Shown: positions 33,651 through 46,513 of the stretch, piece after piece
Layout of the letters: every line of letters begins with the position of its first letter
How positions within the stretch are numbered: the stretch's first letter is position 1
Source: Cordilura impudica
Lineage: Eukaryota; Arthropoda; Insecta; Diptera; Scathophagidae
Length of the DNA: 64,000 bases
Direction of reading: 5' to 3'
Assembly (NCBI GenBank): GCA_963682025.1
Contig: OY821521.1
Location: forward strand, 172,025,665 to 172,089,664
The notes under the pieces: generated by a model
The model's database searches: none
Told to the model about the DNA's origin: nothing
Seen by the model: only the letters and a program-made list of their open reading frames with translations
Translations under genes and position numbers: made by a program

Positions 33651-33967
33651 TAATTTCATTAAAATGAAAAAAGTGTTCTACCCGTTGATCGTCACGGTTG
33701 CAAAAGTATACATAGGATTAAAGAGGACACTTTCACCTCCCTAGAAGTTCTATTCCACTAAAGTTGAAATTCGACACAAACATAGTAGTTTAATAAATAT
33801 TTCAGAGCACCCCCTAATATTAAACGGTAGGGTTGTGACCACTTACAACAACTAAGGACTGCAATCCTACCAACCTTGTAAAGAAGACCGCAGGTCATTA
33901 TCGACGATAACTTGCGAGTAGTAACCATTTGTTTTTGATAAAAAAAAAATCGCCTTTTTCTCAAATT
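33651..33967. other. Non-coding spacer between Repeat C copies
   Basis: About 320 bp with no recognised repeat or gene. The short reading frame on the minus strand has no domain features. Confidence 0.45.
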
Positions 33968-34762
33968 AAAACAAGTAAGAAAATTATAGTCGGTCTAGAC
34001 CGACTATACGATACCCTATACCATGCGTTTAGAAACCCTATCTCTTAGGCCCAACTAACTGGACATTGAAAATAAGCAAAACCCAAATTTGAGTGGGATT
34101 TTTATTAATTTTTTTGGCTGCAGATATGAAAAAGTTCATATCGGATGCTATATCTATAAAGGGACTAGGTCCAAAAATGGACCGATCCTGATCATGTTTA
34201 GTAAAGTCTCTTGTATTTTGCAAAAATATATACAAACAAAATTTGAGAAGAATCAGTGCAATATTTTTGTTTTTTAATTGATTTAAGTGAAAAGCGGGAA
34301 GCAGCTCTATATGGGGCCAAAGGGATCATTTTTGAACTACTCCTTAATGGGTGTAATGAACGCATACAAACCCAACTTGAGTAAGATCTATATGACAATT
34401 TGGATCTTATGGCAATTTATGTCGATTTCATATGGGTAATTTGTATGGGGGCTAGGTCTGAACATGGACCGATTCTCACCAATTTCAATAGCGTTCATCC
34501 CATGGCCGATGAAAGCTTATATACCAAATTTCATCAAAATACATTCATATTTGCGACCTGCAGTTTGATTACAAGCTTTACATGGACACACAGACGGACG
34601 GACGGACGGACGGACGGACGGACGCACATCGCTAAATCGACTCAGAAAGTGATTCTAAGCCGATCGACATAGTAAAAGATGGGTCTAGGTCAAATATTTT
34701 TGGTAGTTACAAACAGCAGCACAAAGTCATTATACCCAAACCACATAGTAGTATAGGGTATA
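33968..34762 (-). mobile_element. Repeat C copy 5 (full length)
   Basis: It reads AAAACAAGTAAGAAAATT, the perfect hairpin AGTCGGTCTAGACCGACT, and ends GTAGTATAGGGTATAA. A (GACG)n microsatellite lies at 34592-34627 within the core. At about 795 bp it is the best model of the complete element in this window, together with copy 8. Confidence 0.8.
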
Positions 34763-36389
34763 ACAATGAACGTATAAGTAATATTGAGAGCATATAAAAT
34801 ATTAATCATACGTAATGTTTGGCTATCAAATATCTAACCTAGAAAATAGGCTAGCGCCACTTGTCGGTAATGTGTGCCGGTTCGAGCACAGTGAAATTAA
34901 CTTTAAGTTTAATTTTATTAATTTTAAAAACAAAACTTCTCCATTTATGTGAATAGCATGAAATTTCATCAGCATTTGACAAGGGGCTTAATTGGTATTA
35001 TGGATAACATCTCGCGTATATCTAAAGAGAAACGGCAGCCATGGCCATATTTTTGTAATTAATTTATATTTGGTTTACTGTTATGATTCGGGATCGAGAC
35101 TCTTTTGAATTTTGCTTACAAATCTGCAATCATTTCTTTTGATGCTTATACACAAGCATGTTTATGGTCCATTGTCCACCATAACGATACAAGGCGAAAG
35201 CGAACAGCTTTCTAATGTCTAAGTGATGGTGCAAACTGTACCGCTCAGTTCAGATAGTCTCAGCAATAATCACTGGCCAACTGGCCTTAATAAAAAATAA
35301 TTATTGTGTTCAACTGCTCAGTATTTTTTTATTGACAAAGAAATTGCAGGGCCTACGATAATTTCTTCCATTTTGTTCAACTTTATATGGAGATAAAGCA
35401 CTGCAAACCTATGGCTATAAAATCTTTTTTCATCATCATGCTTATAACGTGAAAACTAACTCATACTGCAGGTTTGTCAAAAATAAAGTGTATCTATAAA
35501 TATTATACGTAATAAAATTACTGCATATAAATTCTAAAAATCCGCTGTTTTCTATCGATTAACTAAGATTTTCCAAAATCATGACAAAAACATTAAAAAT
35601 TTATTAAATGATTAAATGTTTCCATTTTCTTTTAATTTCCACTGCCCCCTATTCACTATTTTTTTTTTGTTGTGGTACTCTTTTTTTCTACAGCTCATCC
35701 AACTAAAATGCATTCTCACAAATCAGTGTCATTCGCCATCATGGCCAAAGTTTATTCAACAAATTAATGGACCAAAAATGAATAAATGACCCCGTCATTC
35801 TTGTTAGGACTGGACGATAAAAATGCATAACAATGACAACGTAAAAAGGAAATATAATATAATGCTTGGCACAGCAGAAAAAAAGTGTATGCAAAGTGGA
35901 AGTGTTTGTTGCTGAACGACATGTTTAACACTTAAATGCAACAATATTTCAGAATCGTCTATTAAAGAGTTTCTAAGTCAATCGGCCGCACAGAAGTTGT
36001 GATTAGTTTTTTCCTTTTTTTTTTTTTGTTTAACTACACAGACCACTGGCAAATAAATCGATTTAGAAAGTTACTCAGTTTTGCTTTTTGAGGTTAATTT
36101 AGCAAGTGGATAATAAGATGAAAAGTCATGGTAGTTAGACAATGGAAATCAATTTGGAATTAAAATTTTTTCAATTAAATTCAATTAAATATTTTATTAA
36201 GTTTTATCTACGAACACAATGTTATGTTACCTTCTGATATAGAAAATTCTTCTTTAGTTGGCTTGTTTGCAGTAAAGCAAGGGAGCATCAGTCATAAATC
36301 TCAATGTTTTTGATTTATGTTTTTCAGGCTTATTATTATTCGACTTACTTATATTCAGTACTCAGATTCTAATATAATTAATACATAAA
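34763..36389. other. 1.6 kb without recognised genes or repeats
   Basis: The sequence is less repetitive than its surroundings and matches none of the families defined here. No long reading frame or splice-supported coding was found. It may be single-copy intergenic or intronic DNA. Confidence 0.5.
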
Positions 36390-39300
36390 ATCAGCTACAG
36401 ATTTTCAGATAAATTTTATAGAAAAACAGACTAAGATTCCCAGCTAATTTCCATGGAAAAATAGCCTGAGATTCTGAGAACTTTTCCACAGATTTTGGTT
36501 ATCTTTTTTTTATAAGAAAATAGTCACAGATTCTAAAATTTTTTCTGTAGGATATAATTTTCAGATCCTAAGAATTTTTCTATAGAACAACGGTCTGAGA
36601 TTCTATGATAATTACTACAGAAAAAGAGTTTTAGGTTATTATAAAATTTTTATAGCAAAACGGTTTCAGATCTTGAGAAGATTTTAAGATTAAAATAGTC
36701 TCAGATTTTATAGTTTCAGGATCTGATAACTTTTCTATAGAAAAACGGAATTTTTCTATTGGAAAACCGTCTCAGATTCTGGAAATTTTTTAATAGAAAA
36801 ATAGTCCCAAATTCTGATAAGTTTTCTATAGAAAAATAGACTCAAATTTTGAAAATTTTTTTATGGATAAACTATCTCAGATTCTCAGAATTTTTCTCTA
36901 GAAAAATAGTTAAAAATTCTGGGTAGTTTTCTATAGAAAAATAATCTCAAATTCGGAGAATTCTTATACAGAAAAACAGCCTGAGATACTGCAAAATTTT
37001 CCATCGAAAAACAACTTCCGTTTCTAACATATGTTCTATACAAAATTAGTCTTAGGTTCAGGGAATTTTTCTATAGAAAATTAGTCTCAGATTCTGACAA
37101 CTTTATATTTTGAGAATAATTCTATAATAAATAGTCTCAGATTCTGAGATATTTTCAATAGAAAACCTCTCTCAAATTCCGGGAAATTTTCTATAGAAAA
37201 AGAATACTAGATTATGGGAATTTTTCTACACAACGGTCTTAGATTTTTAGTATTTTTAGTATCTTTTGTCTCAGTTTCTAAAAAATTTTTTCTAAAAAAC
37301 CTGTCTTAGATCCTGATAATTATTCTATAGAAAAACTAGCTCAGATTCAAACAATTTTTCAAAAGAATTTTTCTATAGAAAACTAGTCTCAGTTTCTGAG
37401 AAAAATAGAAAAATAGTCAAAGATTCTGAGGGCTTTTAGTTAGAAAATTAGTCTCAGACTCTAAGAGTTTTTCTAAAGAAAGATAGTCTAGATTATGAAA
37501 TCTTTTCTATACAATAAAAAACCTAAAAATTTTTCTATATAAGAATATGGTTCCAAATTCTGATATAATTAGATCTTGACATTTTTTTAAGAGCAAAACA
37601 GCCTCAGATTTTGATACTTTTTCTATAGAAAATTAGTCTAAAATAGATTCAGACTCTGAGAAATCTTAAATTTTCAATACTTACTTCGCTACTTCGATTC
37701 TTCGATTGTGATATTTTTTTCTATAGAAAAACTGACTCAGATTTTACATTAGAACTGTTTCAGATTCTGAGAAGTTATCTATAAAAAAACTATCTCAGAT
37801 TCTAGGAATTTTTCTCTATAAAACTATCTCATACTCTGAGAATTATTCAATAGAAAAATTTTCTCATATTCTGAAAATTATTCTATAGAAAAATAGTCTC
37901 AAATGCTGAAAAGTTTTCTAAAGAAAATTTGTGTCAGACTTTGAGATTTTTTCTATAGAGAAATAATCCCAAATGCTGATAAGTTTTCTATAGAAAAATA
38001 GACTCAAACTTAGAATTTTGTTTAGAAAATTAATCTCATATTCTGTTAATTTTCTTGTGAACAAATAGTCTCCGATTCTGAGAATTTTCCTGTTGAAAAA
38101 TAGTCTCAGATTTTAAGAATATTTCCATAGAAAAGTGGTCTCAGTTTTTGAGATCTTTTCTAAAAAAAGTAGTTTCAGATTATAAGAATTTTTCTATAGA
38201 AAAAGATTCCCAGACTCTAAAAATTTTTCTATAGAAAAATTGCCTCAGATTCTAAGAATTTTTCTATAGAAACTAAGTTTCAGATTCTAAGAACTTTTCG
38301 GTAGAAAAATAGTTTCAGGTTCTCTAAATATTTAGTTAGAAGAATGGTCTTAGATTCTGGGAGTTTTCTTATAGAAAAATAGTCGCAGACTATGAGAATT
38401 TTTCTACATAAAAATATTTTAAGATTTTGTGTAATGGTCTCAGATTCTGATAATTTTTCTATAGAAAATTAGTCTCAGTTTCTGAGAATTTTGCTATAGA
38501 AAAATATTAAAAAAATCGGAGAGCTTTTAGTGACAAAAAATAGTTTCAGATTAAACGAGTTTTTCTAAAGAAAGTTAGTCTAGATTATGAATTTTTTCTA
38601 TACAGTAAAGAATATAAAAATTTTTCTATATAAAAATATAGTTTCAGATCCTGATATAATTTTTATAGAAAAACAATCTTAGATCTTGAAATTTTTTTTA
38701 AAGAGAACAACAGACTTAGATATTGATAATTTTTCTATAGAAAATTAGTCTCAGGTTGTAAGAATTTTCTATAGAAACTTTCTATAGAAAAATGGATTCA
38801 GACTCTGAGAAATCTTAATTTTTATTCGATTCTAAAATTTTCTCTATAGAAAGACTGACTAGATTATACATTATAATTGTTTCAGATTCTAAGAAGTTAT
38901 CTATAGAAAAACTATTTCAGATTCTAGAAATTTTTCTCTATAAAATTATCTCATATTCTGAGAATTATTCAATAGAAAAATAGTCTCAAATGCTGAAAAG
39001 TTTTCTATAGAAAATTAGTGTCAGATTCTTAGAATTTTTCTGTACAGAAATGGTCTCAAATTCTGAGGAGTTTCCTATAGAAGAATTGTCTCAGTCTCTG
39101 AGAATTTGTCTATTGGAAAACAGTCGCAATATTCTGATACATGTTCTATGGAATAGTGCCTCGGATTCGAAGAATTTTTCTAAACTATAATAGTCTCAAA
39201 TTCAGAGAATTTTTTTATTAAAAACTGCCTCAGATTCTGATATATGCTCTATATTATTATTAGAATCTAAGAATTTTTGAATAGAAAAATAGCCACAGAT

Positions 39301-39539
39301 TCTGAGAATTTTTCTATAGAAAAATGGTCTCAGATTTTAGGAATTTTCCCATAAAACAATAGTCTCAGTTTTTGAGATTTTGTCTATAAAAATTAGTCTC
39401 AGATTATAAGAATTTTCTATAGAAAAAGATTCTCTATAGATTTACTATAGAAAAATTGTCTCAGATTCTAAGAATTTTTCTAAAAAATAAATCTCAGATT
39501 CTAAGAATTTTTCGGTAGAAAATTCTTCTGTTTCCGACA

Positions 39540-40175
39540 GGGTCAGCAAGCTAGAACAAATTATTCTGCAAATTGTTGACCTTAAAAATGAAATTGATAC
39601 CTTAAAGCGATCTTTGGACAAGCAAAAAAATACTAAAGTCGCTAATGAGATACGAATTCACGGCATTCCATACTATGAAAATGAAAACTTACAGACTACA
39701 TTTATGAATATTTGTGAGACCATTAATGCAACTGTTCCAAATATAAGTAAAATAACTCGTCTTCAAAATTCTCGAAACAATAGTAAAAATGATAACGTTA
39801 TTGATCCTACTATTGCCATAAAATTGTCATCAGTTCAGGAGAAAAATTATATTTTGAAGCAAACTGCTGTTTTTCGTCGTAACTCTGAAGACCTTCTGCG
39901 CCTTTGTCATGCTGGTTTTGATTCTAATGAACCATTCTATATAAATGAAGCTCTAACCAGATTTAACCACAATCTTCTTAAGGAAGCAATTAAGTTAAAA
40001 CGGAAAAAAAATACACTCATCAGTTTACACTCGCCGTGGCCGTATTTATGCCAAACGCTCTAAGTCCTATAGTGCGTTTTGTGTCGAGAATGTGCATTTT
40101 CTGGTAAATATCCAAACATCGAAAAACACACGTGACAACTTTCCCGTTTCTGTAGTAGAAGGGTTTCGCCAGTAA
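39540..40175 (+). pseudogene. LINE ORF1 (RNA-binding protein), 5'-truncated and frameshifted
   Basis: The protein would package the element RNA. It begins inside a coiled coil (RVSKLEQIILQIVDLKNEID, ending LKRSLDKQ) and continues with NEIRIHGIPYYENENLQTTF, an L1-like RRM-type pattern, then PTIAIKLSSVQEKNYILKQT and GFDSNEPFYINEALTRFNHN. Near 40020 a one-base shift turns SVYTRRGRIYAKRSKSYSAF into an early end. In the other frame the protein continues to VVEGFRQ and stops near 40173. Any N-terminal zinc finger lies in the missing 5' part. Confidence 0.72.
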
Positions 40176-40324
40176 TATTTTAAAATTTAAAACTGTCGTA
40201 ATTATTTCCATAACCAATTTTTATTTTTGTATTTTTTTTATATCTTTCCTTTTTATTATGCCTTTTTATTTAAAATTTTTTGAGTATTTCTTATTTGATG
40301 TTGATATTTGCTTAATACTTTGTT

Positions 40325-43109
40325 ATGACTTCTTCTAATATTCGGTCGAGTTCCAAATACAACACTCATTCTATGATTCGTATAATTGGTAAACAAAAGG
40401 AAGGTTTAAAAATTTGTCACTTAAATGCTCAAAGTCTTTTTTGTAAATTTGATGAATTTCGATGCATTTTTGAAAACTCAGGAATTGATGTAATTTGTAT
40501 ATCTGAAACATGGTTCAATCCGAATAAGATAAAAAACTTTCAGGTCAAAATAGACGGCTATGATTTATTTCGAGCTGACAGGAATACTGGTAAACGTGCT
40601 GGAGGCGTTGCAATGTATGTCAAGTATGTCGATGAAGAATATGATTTTGTATTTATTGAACTTCCTTGTGACGTAAGCAAATGTCTCATAGGTGTTTTAT
40701 ATAGGCCTAATGATTAACTAGATATTTCTCTGGTTGTTAATATGTTAGATGAAAATTGTTTATCTTATAGTGATATTATTCTTTCTGGAGACCTAAATGG
40801 AAATTTGCTCATTGATTCTGATCTAATTTCACTTTTCCAACCGATTGGGCTTATAGCTGTAAACACTACTATCCCCTCTCACTTCACTTCAATGAGTAGT
40901 ACCCTTATTGACGTGTTCTTTGTCTCAGATATTAGAAAAGTTCTTTTGCATGACCAGTTTTCTTCTCCTAATTTCTCAAAACATGACGTCATTTATATCA
41001 CCTTTAACCTTCCTTATTTTAAACATGAAAAACCACAGCATATTACTTTCCGAGATTACAAGAATATTAACTATGATGCTCTTTTAAATGAAATTAATAT
41101 AATCAATTGGACCAGTATCTACAGTAATCCTGATTTAAACCAACAGATATCTTTTTTTTATGAAGCTACCACATACCTATATGACAAATACGTACCGGTT
41201 AGAAAGAAAACTGTTAAATCTTCTACTAAGCCTTGGTTTAGTCAAAATATTTGTGATTTAATAGTTAAAAGAAATTCTGCTCACGATAAGTGGAAAAGAT
41301 ATAAAACTACACAGTCAAATGAAATTTTTAAATCACTACGTAGATCTGTTACTAGGGAAGTAAAGTTAGCTAAGCAACGCTATTATAGTCGTGTATTTTC
41401 AGAGGCTATGGATACTAAAAATATGTGGAAAGAGATAAAGAAAATTGGTTATAAAGATGAAAGTGAATCGGTAAATCTTTCCACTTTTGAACTAAATGAA
41501 TTGAATAGACAATTTACTTCCAATGACTCAACTCCTCTTCGTTCTGACTCTTATGCAAATCTACCAGATTGCAATCTGGATTCCCTATTTAGTTTTTCCT
41601 GCGTTAACCAGGAGGATGTTCTGGAAGCTTTTCTTTCCATAAAGTCAAAATCTATTGGTCTAGACGGTATGAATCCAATATTTATTAAATCTATTTTACC
41701 ACAGGTTTTACCCTATATCACTCATATTTTTAACACTATTTTTACAAAATATATTTTCCCTGATTTGTGGAAATGGGCAAAAGTAATTCCCTTGCTGAAA
41801 TCTAATAAAGAATACAGGCCAATTTCCGTACTTCCTTTTCTTTCGAAAGTTTTCGAAAAAATTATGAGCAAACAAATGAATGAACATATATCCAATAATA
41901 ATCTTTTATCATCTAAGCAATCTGGTTTTCGCAGGAAAAGAGGGTGTATCACTACTTTAATTGATGTATCGGAAGATCTTCGTTATATCGTTGACAGTGG
42001 TAATATTGCTTTTTTGACTTTATTGGACCACTCTAAAGCTTTTGACTCAGTGGACCATGATATTCTTGTTAAAAAGCTTAAACATATTTTTGGTTATTCT
42101 GAAACCTCCTCTAAATTGATTAGCTTTTACCTTCGGAAATAGAGAGCAAGTAGTTGTCTCTAAAGACAAGTCGTCTACCTCTGCGTCTTTAAGTAGGGGT
42201 GTTCCGCAGGGGTCTATACTTGGCCCTCTTTTGTTTTCTATTTACAGAAATGATCTACCACGCGTAATTAATTCATGCCAAATGCACATGTACGCTGACG
42301 ACGTTCAGTTATACACATCATGTAAAGTACGAGATGTGGAAAATTGTGTTCAGAACCTGAATACTGAACTGAACCACGTATTTGAATGGGCTAGGTTGAA
42401 TTGTCTTTCCTTAAATCCGAAAAAATCTCAGTGCCTTGTTATTTTTAAAAAGATATATTATACCACTTGTCTTCCGAAAGTTAGTATTAATGGAGTGGAT
42501 ATCGTCTACGTTGCGAATGCTAAAAACCTTGGAATGATTTTTAATAATACCCTAACGTGGAATGATCAAATTAACAAAGCTTCTGGAAAAGTTTATAGTA
42601 TTCTCCGTAGTCTTTGGTCTTCTCAGTACTTCACACCGCAGAAAATTAGATTTGTTCTTGCAAAATCGTTTATCTTACCTACGCTTTTATATGGTTGTGA
42701 ATTGTTGTCCGGTTGTGATAGTGCAGACATGGGTAAACTTACACGCGTCTTTAAAAGTGTAATTAGATATGTTTACGGTTTACGCAAATATGATAGTATC
42801 TCCGCTTTTCTAAATAAAATTAATGGCATTTCATTTGAAGACTATCTTAAATTTAGAACTTTACTTATGGTTCATAAAATTATTTTCACTAAAGAACCCG
42901 TTTACCTTTTCGAGCGATTACTATTTACAAGATCTAACCGTAATAACTGTCTTGTACCAATATTGTACAATAGACTAATATCCGAAAGACACTTTTTTGT
43001 AAATGGCATACGTCTTTGGAACTCGTTACATACTTTAAATAATCAACTTCACAAAATATCAAATACAACATCATTTAAGAAAGAACTATTTAAACTTTTT
43101 CTCAATTGA
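40325..43109 (+). pseudogene. CR1-like LINE ORF2: endonuclease and reverse transcriptase
   Basis: The APE-type endonuclease has LKICHLNAQSL, VICISETWFNP (catalytic Glu), GVLYRPND, IILSGDLNGN and SPNFSKHDVIY (His). It would nick the target. The RT follows: YRPISVLPFLSKVFEKIMS, LLDHSKAFDSVDHDILVKKL, SRGVPQGSILGPLLFSIY, HMYADDVQLYTSC (catalytic YADD near 42292), LNPKKSQCLVIFK and KNLGMIFNNTLTWNDQI. Two lesions are visible: an in-frame TAA at 40715-40717 just after RPND, and an extra A near 42130 that turns LRNREQVV into a stop and shifts the frame. Otherwise open to 43109. No RNase H, as expected for this group. Confidence 0.85.
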
Positions 43110-44771
43110 TTTTTAATACGTCATTTTAATTTCTTTAGTTAATTTAATTTTAATTTCTATATAAGTTTTACCTGCTGTGCAGGATATTTTTACACTTTAT
43201 TTTTACATTTTTGTTTTATTTTTTATATATTTTATATTATATTCTATTTTATATTATTCTTCTAATTTTAATTATAAATTAAACTTACATACATTCTTCT
43301 TATTAAAAATTAATTTGATATGACTAATGTTGTTTTATAAGATTTTAAATCTTGTTACATTAGGATTTTCATTAATAAAAATTAATAATAAATTATAAAA
43401 AAAAAAAAAAATAGTCTCAGGTTCTGTAAATATTTATATAGAAAAATAGTCGTAGATTCTAAGAGTTTTCTTATAGATAAATAGTCGCAGATTATGAGAA
43501 TTTTTCTACAGAAAAACAGTCTAAGATTTTGCTAAATGGTCACAGATTCTGAGAATGTTTCTATAGAAAATTTGTTTCCGATTCTGTAAATTTTTTGACA
43601 GAAAAAGAATCTCGAATTCAAAGAATTTATGTATTGAAAAATAACCTCAGATTTTGTGAATATTTCTATAGAGAAATAGTCCATATAAAAATTTAATATA
43701 AAAATTCCATATTAAAATTTTTCAATAGGAAAAAAATTTCTTTAGAAAAAAAGTCTCAGATTCAGAAAATTTTTCAACAGAAGATTGGTCTCAGATTCCA
43801 AAAATTTTTCTATAGAAAAAGAGTCTCAAATTCCGAGAATTTATGTATAGAAAAATAGTCTCAGATTCCGAGAATTTTTCAATAGAAAAATAGTCTCAGA
43901 TTCTGAGAATATTTCTGTAGAAAAATAGCTCATATAAAAATAGTCCCAGAGTCTGAAATTTTTTATATAGAAAAACAGTCTAAGATTCTGAGAATTTTTC
44001 TGTACAAAACTCTCTCAAATTCTGGGAATTTTAATTTTTCTACACAAAAACTGTCTCATACATATTCTGAAAATTGTTCTATAGATAAACAGACTCAGGT
44101 CATATATTAGAACAGTTTCAGATTCTGATATATGTGTATATATCTATAGAAATTTATTCTCCGAATCTGAGATTTTTTCTATACAAATAATCTTTGATTC
44201 TGAGAATTTTTCTGCAGAAAATTAATCGCTGATAATGAGTATTTTTACCTCAGAAAAACATGCCCGGAATCTAAGAATGTTTCAATAGAAAAACAATTTC
44301 AGATACTAAAGTTTTACTATAGAAAAGCCGTTTTAGATTCTAAGAATTTTTAATTTTCCTATAGAAAAACTGTTTCGGATTCTGTTATATATTCTATAAA
44401 AAATCGTTTTAGATTAGGAGAATTTTTCTTCAGAAAAATGGTTTCTCGTTCTGAAAAATTTTCTATAGAAAAACAGTCTCAAATTCTGAAAATTTTTGCA
44501 TAGAAAAACTATTTTTCAGTAGAAAAATAGTAGTAGTTTCTGAGAATTTTTTTTTAGAAAAATAGCCTCAGATCCGGCGAAATTTTCTATAGAAATATTA
44601 GTCTCAGATTCTATAGAAAAAGAGTCTCAAATGCTGAGAAATTTTCTGTAGAGAAACTGTTCCACACTCTGAGAATTTCCATAGAAAATTAGTCAGATTC
44701 TGAGAATTTTGCTATAGAAAAACTGTCTCAGATTATAAAATTTTTTCTATGAAACAAGGTCTTATATTTTT

Positions 44772-45123
44772 TTTAATGGTGCTTGGTAAAGAAGAAGAAG
44801 AAGAAAGCATATATTTTAAAAATTCATAACTACACTGAAATTCTTAATCGGACCGGTTTCTGGCATTTCAGTCTTCATCAGCGATTTATTGAATATTGTG
44901 ATAATTGTTATGTTATAATTGAATGGATTGTTTCTATATGAAATTTTTCTACTTAGTGCGGCCGTGAGGTTTGAACCCTGAACCTTCACATACACTCGTA
45001 CTTGCACTTTTTGGTCAGCGCTTTAACACACTCACCTATAGTCAGACCTACGATCAGTGTGGTTAGAATCAGTTTTCGTACCATACAGCTTTACTTCGTA
45101 TTAATTTCAGAAGATACAACTCT
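44772..45123 (-). mobile_element. Repeat A copy 5 (most complete)
   Basis: In element orientation (minus strand) it runs from a 5' end near GAAGTAAAGCTGTATGG through a box A-like TAGGTGAGTGTG (45027-45038) and a box B-like GGTTCAAACCT (44967-44977), about 60 bases apart, then TTTCATATAGAAACAATCC, the hammerhead motif and GAAGAAGAAG at the 3' side. Box spacing suits a tRNA-like pol III promoter (TRGCNNAGYNGG and GGTTCRANNCC). It is inserted in the satellite. Confidence 0.75.
44846..44886 (-). ncRNA. Candidate hammerhead ribozyme in Repeat A copy 5
   Basis: Minus strand: AATCG, CTGATGA, stem II GAC against GCC (one mismatch compared with copies 1 and 4), GAAA, CCGG, TC, CGATT. The core and stem I are intact, but stem II is weakened by a G-to-A change. 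Confidence 0.45.
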
Positions 45124-45600
45124 GATATATTATCCATAGATTAGCAAACTCAGATTCTGCTAAATTTTCTATATATAAACTGCTTCGAATCTTAAAATTT
45201 TGATATAGAAAAATAATCTCTGATTCTGTGAATTGTTCGGAATTATTCGATAAAAAAGAGTCTCAGATTTTGATAATTTTTCTATATAAAAATAGTGTCA
45301 TATTCTAAAAAATTTTCTATAGATTCTGAGAATTCTGAGAATTTCTCTTTATTTAAATATTATGTGATGCTGGGAGTTTTTCTATACTGTGTAGCAGGGC
45401 CTGAAAATTTTTCTATAGAAAAATAGTTTCAGATTCTGACAATGTTTCTATAGAAATATTCTGAAAAATTCGGAAACTATTTTTCTACAGAAAAATATTG
45501 AAACATTTCTAAATTAACAGTTTTCTATAGAAAAATAGACTCAGATTCTGAAAATGTGTTCGATAAAAAAGAGTCTGAGATTCTGAAAACGGAAGTCTTA

Positions 45601-46001
45601 TGCCGTTTTCTTTTCTGACAAAAAATGTCGCCCTTTTTTTGCCCTTTTTTGGAAAAGTGTATTTTTTATATATTCGGAATCAAGAGCAACCTTATATTAT
45701 ATATCAATCGAAAGGTCTCAAAGTGCTGTGTTCATAACTGCAAAAAATTTTGATTACTATCCTCTTGGAAGTCATAGGGTGAAAATATTCAAAAATGGGG
45801 AACAATGGGGAAATATTCTCACACTATGACCTGAAAGAAGACAATGGCTGGAATTTTTTGTGATTTACGAGGGCCCGACTTTGAGACCTTTCGATTGATT
45901 TATAAGATAAGGTTGCTCTTAATTCAGAATACATAAAAAATATACTTTTCGAAACCAGGGCAAAAAAAGGGCGACATTTTTTGTCAGAAAAGAAAACGGC
46001 A
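45601..46001. mobile_element. Foldback MITE with TGCCGTTTTCTTTTCTG ends
   Basis: The 401-bp unit has inverted ends of roughly 130 bp or more: TGCCGTTTTCTTTTCTGAC at the left and its complement ending GAAAACGGCA at the right, with AAGAGCAACCTTA and TAAGGTTGCTCTT inside. TTA flanks both sides (45598-45600, 46002-46004), and the satellite monomer supplies the empty site GTCTTAGATTCTG. A second copy lies at 57623-58364. No coding capacity. The TTA duplication suggests a PIF/Harbinger relative, though the long arms are unusual for it. Confidence 0.85.
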
Positions 46002-46082
46002 TTAGATTCTGTCAATTTGTCTGTACAAAAATGTCTCAAAATCTGAGAATTTTTCTATAGAAAGAAAAAGTAATTCTGAGTC

Positions 46083-46165
46083 GATCGGTATAGTTAAAGG
46101 TGGGTCTGGTTCAAATAATTTTAGTAGTTAGAAACATTAGCAAAAACTTATAATACCCTGAAAAA
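46083..46165 (-). mobile_element. Repeat C short fragment
   Basis: TTCTGAGTCGATCGGTATAG, GGTGGGTCTGGTTCAAATAA and TTAGTAGTTAGAAAC match the outer 80 bp of Repeat C. A similar scrap (TACCCTGACCACATAGTGAT) is at about 48410-48430. Confidence 0.6.
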
Positions 46166-46513
46166 TGGTCTCGCATTCTGATAATTTTTCTGTAGAAAAA
46201 CAGTCTTAGTAGAAAAATAGTCATAGTTTCTGAGAATTTTCCAACAGAAATATAGTCTCAGTTTCTGAGAATTTGCTTTAGAAAAATAACCTAAGATTCG
46301 GTGAATTTTTTTTAAGAAAATGAGTCTGAGATCCTGAAAAATTTTCTATAGAAAAATTAATCTCAGATTCCATAGAGAAATTTTCTATAGAAAAAAGTAT
46401 TTCTATAGAAAAATAGTCAGATTCGGAGAATTTTTCTACAGAAAAATAGTCTCCAATTTTGAAAAATTTTCTATAGAAAAACAGACTCAGATTTTGGGAG
46501 TTTTTCAATAGAA

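Larger units (their letters stand above)
39523..43411 (+). mobile_element. CR1-like LINE, nearly complete, in the satellite
   Basis: 3.9 kb with part of ORF1, a spacer, a full ORF2 (endonuclease plus reverse transcriptase) and a poly(A) tail (about 43397-43411). The satellite monomer continues in phase across it: GGTAGAAAA on the left and ATAGTCTCAGG on the right. Only a few lesions disrupt ORF2, so this is the youngest LINE of the window. The motif pattern (HLNAQSL, SKAFDSVDHDIL, GVPQGSILGPLLF) fits the CR1/L2/Daphne group; the exact clade is uncertain. Confidence 0.85.

Noticed and set aside
34763..36389. Host gene exons
   Set aside because: I looked for long frames and donor/acceptor-bounded coding but found nothing I can support.
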